Shown in pieces: positions 7,104 through 9,566 of a DNA stretch of 9,566 nucleotides; position 1 is the first letter of the stretch, and the number at the start of each line of letters is the position of its first letter. Source of the DNA: Fidelibacterota bacterium (lineage in GTDB: Bacteria > Fidelibacterota > Fidelibacteria > Fidelibacterales > Fidelibacteraceae); the NCBI GenBank assembly GCA_016937825.1, contig JAFGVT010000013.1, positions 1-9,566 on the forward strand, written 5' to 3'. The notes under the pieces are model-generated. The model saw only the letters and a program-made list of their open reading frames with translations. It was not told the origin of the DNA and did not search any database. The position numbers and the translations under genes were made by a program.

Positions 7104-8111
7104 TTAGCGCTGACTTTCCGAAAAATGGAAACCCAGATCCCCGTCGGTGCAATAGTTTCCCGACAAACTGAAAAGATAAGGCTGGTTCCTGTCCGAGCCA
7201 AAGAGCAGGATATTGCCCCGGGAATGATCAATTCCCGAGTTTTCAAAATAGATCGCATCGCGAACGATACCCACGAGTTCAAGCGTTTGTCCGGCCAGAA
7301 CGACCGTATCCAATACGACGGGATCTTCATGCGCCAGTACCTGCAGATAGGGATTGAGCACCGCTACCCGCATGGGCACATTCCCGCTGTTTTGTATACT
7401 TATCGTATCCAGATCGTTGCTGTAAATGTTTGCTGACAACAGGGGTTCATGGAAATACGATGTCATGTATTCTTCTATGGGATTGACCGCCGCTTCGGTA
7501 ACATTGATACCCGAAACAAAAACGTCGAGAATCGCGGCCATTTTTTCTCCTGCCACCGTGTAATTGTCCACAACATCAAAACTTTCGGCACCGACCGAAT
7601 CTTCCAGGGTATAGTTGTAGGAAAGGGAGAGCAGATCGGTAAATTCCCCGGCCGTCATGTCCATCAGGGAACCCACCCCGCTGATCGGGATCACGTGTTC
7701 CTTGATAAAACTGACGATGGGCAGGGCAACGATCTCGCCGCCCTCACCCTGGGCGGGAATCACGCCGATGTATTCGGGATAGACCGTCAGATCGCCGGCG
7801 GAAAAGGTTACATCATACACATCCCGGTTGCCGACGTTCATCAGCACATACAGCAGGGTCTTCGTTGAGAGGACGTCCCCAAAGTCAATATCCGCCCCTG
7901 CAGAGGGCCTGGCAAGAATATTCGCCACCTCGGACGCAGGCAGGTACATCCGTCCGCTGTCATCCGTATAGGCTTTGGCAAGTTCCGTACCGTTCAGGGG
8001 CACAAGACGAAGTTCCCAGACGGCATCCTCGTAGGGAAAACATCCCTGGCAGCCCGCCACGATCAGGATCGCAGCAAGCGCCAGCATCACATAATACACT
8101 GCTTTTTTCAT
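7104..8111 (-). CDS. Predicted lipoprotein of unknown family
   Basis: I start this gene at the ATG at 8111 (335 residues) rather than the in-frame ATGs at 8138 and 8129. AAGGAAAAG lies about ten bases ahead of it, and the resulting N-terminus is a textbook lipoprotein signal: MKK, a hydrophobic core, then IVAGC with lipidated C21. The mature protein should be membrane-anchored by that cysteine. I do not recognise the family. What can be seen: no further transmembrane segment; alternating hydrophobic, beta-rich text; and two similar stretches, LLYVLMNVGNRDVYDVTF (86-103) and ISIQNSGNVPMRVAVL (237-252). Their 'N-x-GN' turns recall Ig-like or CARDB/NEW3-type beta-sandwich modules. Other cysteines are C24 and C321 only. 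It has its own terminator and a candidate promoter, so it is probably a single-gene unit. Real gene: high confidence. Beta-sandwich fold: inference. Confidence 0.82.
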   Translation of the reverse strand: MKKAVYYVMLALAAILIVAGCQGCFPYEDAVWELRLVPLNGTELAKAYTDDSGRMYLPASEVANILARPSAGADIDFGDVLSTKTLLYVLMNVGNRDVYDVTFSAGDLTVYPEYIGVIPAQGEGGEIVALPIVSFIKEHVIPISGVGSLMDMTAGEFTDLLSLSYNYTLEDSVGAESFDVVDNYTVAGEKMAAILDVFVSGINVTEAAVNPIEEYMTSYFHEPLLSANIYSNDLDTISIQNSGNVPMRVAVLNPYLQVLAHEDPVVLDTVVLAGQTLELVGIVRDAIYFENSGIDHSRGNILLFGSDRNQPYLFSLSGNYCTDGDLGFHFSESQR

Positions 8112-8197
8112 GAGCTTTTCCTTTTTCATTATGATCATTTTACGTTTGCAGCCCCCCGAAACAGTCTTTATACGATTGAGATAATTTATAATAGGTT

Positions 8198-8226
8198 ATT
8201 TTACTCTGTTCTAAAGCTTATATCAA
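8198..8226 (-). promoter_or_regulatory. Candidate sigma-70-type promoter for the lipoprotein gene
   Basis: On the minus strand TTGATA (8226-8221), 17 bases, then TAAAAT (8203-8198) gives a good -35/-10 pair with ideal spacing. Transcription would begin near 8191, leaving a leader of about 80 bases before the ATG at 8111. The region is AT-rich and contains other -10-like words, including TATAAT on the plus strand at 8187-8192, so chance matches are possible. Confidence 0.4.
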
Positions 8227-8232
8227 GAAAAT

Positions 8233-8249
8233 TTCGACCGTACGGCGAA
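8233..8249. repeat. Imperfect palindrome around CCGTACGG
   Basis: An 8-bp perfect palindrome CCGTACGG (8238-8245) is flanked by TTCG (8233-8236) and CGAA (8246-8249). The symmetry is broken only by one extra A at 8237. The size and the position between divergent genes fit a dimeric regulator site. Confidence 0.4.
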
Positions 8250-8266
8250 CAATTATTCTTAAGGGA

Positions 8267-8312
8267 AAAAGACCGCCACGGGTGAATTTTTCCTACGACA
8301 TCCCGGTCTTTT
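8267..8312. repeat. Long-range inverted repeat AAAAGACCG / CGGTCTTTT upstream of the Ig-like gene
   Basis: Perfect 9-bp arms at 8267-8275 and 8304-8312 enclose 28 bases. On the plus strand the second arm ends in four T and the ATG follows 15 bases later. On the minus strand the structure ends in five T. It could be a leader hairpin or attenuator of the plus-strand gene, or a terminator blocking antisense transcription. The loop is long for a standard terminator. Confidence 0.45.
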
Positions 8313-8327
8313 GACGTATTTTACGGT

Positions 8328-9566
8328 ATGAAACAATCTCTGCGATACGGACTTCTGCTGACGGCATGCGCTCTGCTGAGCGTCCGCTGCGCTTCGGAAG
8401 CGCTGCCCGGCGGCGGTCCGCCCGACAAAGAACCCCCGGTTTTGCTCATGTCTTCGGTGCAGAACGGGGCGACCGGCGTGGATCCGCGGCAGGCCCTGCG
8501 CTTTGAATTTTCGGAGCCCCTGAACGCCGCAAGCGCCCGGAAGAGCATCACGATTTTCCCCGTCGGAGAAAAGACCGCGGACATCCGGATCCGGCAAGGA
8601 CGCATTACGATCACGCCGGCGGAGGTCTGGGAAGCGGATGTCGTTTATACGGTGATCCTGGGGAAGAACATCTCCGACCTTCGGAATAACGGACTGACGG
8701 CGCCCGTTCAGGTCTCGTTCACGACGGGGCCGGTCATGCCGCAGAACCGTATCAACGGCAAGGTGTACGGGCTGAAACCGAACGGAACGGCCGTGATCGC
8801 CATCAGCCGCCGGACGACCGTTCCCGCGGAGGTCATCAAAGCCCCCGAATTTTACACTCAAACCTCGCCGGACGGGAATTTTTCGTTTCAATACCTGCCG
8901 GCGGACATCTTTACGATCGCCGGCTATGTCGACCTGGATAAAAGCAACAGTTACGAACCGCGCTTCGACGGGACCTGCGTGCCGCGGGTCCCTGCCCTGA
9001 CCCCGGACACGCTTTCTTCCGCACCCCTTCCGATGCTTGCGGTCTACGACAATTATCTTGAACCGAAACTTCTGAGCGCCGAGAACCTGTACCCCGGCGC
9101 GACAAAACTGGAGTTCACCAAAGCCCCGGCACCCTGGAATAAAAGCGGTTCCTTCCGGATCGATGCCGCGGCGATCGACACCGTGCTCTATCATGACCGC
9201 GGCTGCACCCTCTATCATGACGCCCTTCCGGGCGATACCTTGAGCCTCGGTATTTCCGGACTGCAGGATCATCTTGACTGTGCGCTGCGCGACACAGTGG
9301 TCCGCATTCCGGTCAGCGCACTGAAGGACAGCCTTTACACCTTTGAACAAAAGAACGACCTGCTTTTCATTACACCCCCGCCGGCAAAAGCCTTTCTTAG
9401 CGGGAGCTACCAAACATCCGCCGACACTGCCACACTTACCCTGAAACGGATCGTTCACGGCATTTATGCCGTTCCTGCCGCACCTGCGCCGGTCCGCGGG
9501 AACTGGCAGATCCGGCTTGCCCCCGGCCCCGGATATCCTTTTATGGCAAAGGACACTCTGTACATC
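8328..9566 (+). CDS. Exported Ig-like (SbsA/Big_5-type) domain protein, 3' truncated
   Basis: The frame is open from the ATG at 8328 to the window edge (413 codons, no stop), so the C-terminus is missing. An in-frame TGA at 8283-8285 and no other ATG upstream fix the start; there is no Shine-Dalgarno. The N-terminus is a signal peptide with two candidate lipidation sites: LTAC (C14, canonical lipobox, very short signal) and SVRC (C21, Arg at -1, non-canonical). The linker PGGGPPDKEPPVL (27-39) leads into an SbsA-type Ig-like domain: NGATGVDPRQALRFEFSEPLN (46-66) through VSFTTGP (129-135). A carboxypeptidase-regulatory-like beta domain follows (about 142-206), with INGKVYGL, PDGNFSFQYLPADIFTIAGY (181-200) and D/N-rich DLDKSNSYEP. 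The rest (210-413) is less recognisable. Homologues with this order are common outer-membrane or surface lipoproteins in FCB bacteria, usually over 500 residues, with unknown roles. The domain call is good; lipid anchoring is likely but the exact cysteine is uncertain. Confidence 0.85.
   Translation, partial: MKQSLRYGLLLTACALLSVRCASEALPGGGPPDKEPPVLLMSSVQNGATGVDPRQALRFEFSEPLNAASARKSITIFPVGEKTADIRIRQGRITITPAEVWEADVVYTVILGKNISDLRNNGLTAPVQVSFTTGPVMPQNRINGKVYGLKPNGTAVIAISRRTTVPAEVIKAPEFYTQTSPDGNFSFQYLPADIFTIAGYVDLDKSNSYEPRFDGTCVPRVPALTPDTLSSAPLPMLAVYDNYLEPKLLSAENLYPGATKLEFTKAPAPWNKSGSFRIDAAAIDTVLYHDRGCTLYHDALPGDTLSLGISGLQDHLDCALRDTVVRIPVSALKDSLYTFEQKNDLLFITPPPAKAFLSGSYQTSADTATLTLKRIVHGIYAVPAAPAPVRGNWQIRLAPGPGYPFMAKDTLYI
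9186..9221 (+). repeat. 12-bp direct repeat CTCTATCATGAC inside the Ig-like gene
   Basis: Exact copies lie at 9186-9197 and 9210-9221, 24 bases (8 codons) apart in frame, and give LYHD twice (residues 287-290 and 295-298). This looks like a small duplication in the coding sequence and does not disturb the frame. Confidence 0.6.

Larger units (their letters stand above)
8112..8327. other. Divergent intergenic region, lipoprotein / Ig-like protein
   Basis: This 216-bp region separates two divergent genes for exported proteins. It holds the candidate minus-strand promoter, an imperfect palindrome at 8233-8249 (TTCG, A, CCGTACGG, CGAA) and a long-range inverted repeat just before the plus-strand start. 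I found no clear plus-strand promoter. TTCGAC (8233-8238) with TATTCT (8254-8259) has only a 15-base spacer. Confidence 0.4.

Noticed and set aside
8112..8138. Upstream in-frame ATGs at 8138 and 8129 for the lipoprotein
   Set aside because: Neither has a ribosome binding site. Starting at 8111 places AAGGAAAAG correctly and gives a standard-length signal peptide.
8259..9458. A 399-residue minus-strand open frame opposite the Ig-like gene
   Set aside because: The plus-strand frame has a signal peptide and recognisable domains. The antisense frame is Arg/Gly-rich, in codon register with it, and has no recognisable motif.
1..9566. CRISPR array, tRNA or rRNA genes, insertion sequences
   Set aside because: I saw no regularly spaced repeats, no cloverleaf or rRNA-like segments, and no transposase-like protein in any frame.

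Overview
The window is a compact, gene-dense piece of a bacterial chromosome with roughly mid-50s GC. It has no rRNA, tRNA, CRISPR array, transposon or phage gene that I can recognise. Gene content points to the FCB side of the bacteria (Bacteroidota, Cloacimonadota, Marinimicrobia and relatives), mainly because of a secreted protein with the 'PGGGPPDKEPP' leader and SbsA-type Ig-like domain common in those groups. Start signals are mixed: two genes have a purine-rich Shine-Dalgarno and the others have little or none. The lineage call is therefore tentative and is inferred, not demonstrated.

Layout: (1) Bases 1-390, plus strand, hold the 3' end of a YgiQ-family (UPF0313) radical SAM gene. (2) It converges, across 46 bp, on a minus-strand pair read from 5056 down to 437: dnaE, the replicative DNA polymerase III alpha subunit, followed 3 bp later by an SPL-family radical SAM gene. 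The pair looks like a two-gene transcription unit with translational coupling. (3) A divergent, AT-rich intergenic region at 5057-5274 carries overlapping inverted repeats and candidate promoters. (4) Bases 5275-6987, plus strand, encode a polytopic DUF418/YeiB-like membrane protein with an unusual C-terminal two-helix extension. (5) A convergent gap at 6988-7103 contains a clear intrinsic terminator for the next gene. (6) Bases 7104-8111, minus strand, encode a lipoprotein of unrecognised family. (7) A second divergent region at 8112-8327 has a candidate minus-strand promoter, a palindrome and a long-range hairpin. (8) From 8328 to the window end, plus strand, lies an exported Ig-like protein, truncated by the window edge.

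The genes do not form one pathway. The dnaE/SPL-like pair links DNA synthesis to a radical SAM enzyme of the DNA photoproduct lyase superfamily. The other complete genes concern the cell envelope: a membrane acyltransferase-like protein, a lipoprotein and an exported Ig-like protein. I did not find a convincing new multi-gene system. The points most worth follow-up are the SPL homologue lacking the classical H-atom-donor cysteine, its same-frame junction with dnaE, the unknown lipoprotein, and the inverted-repeat-rich divergent promoters.
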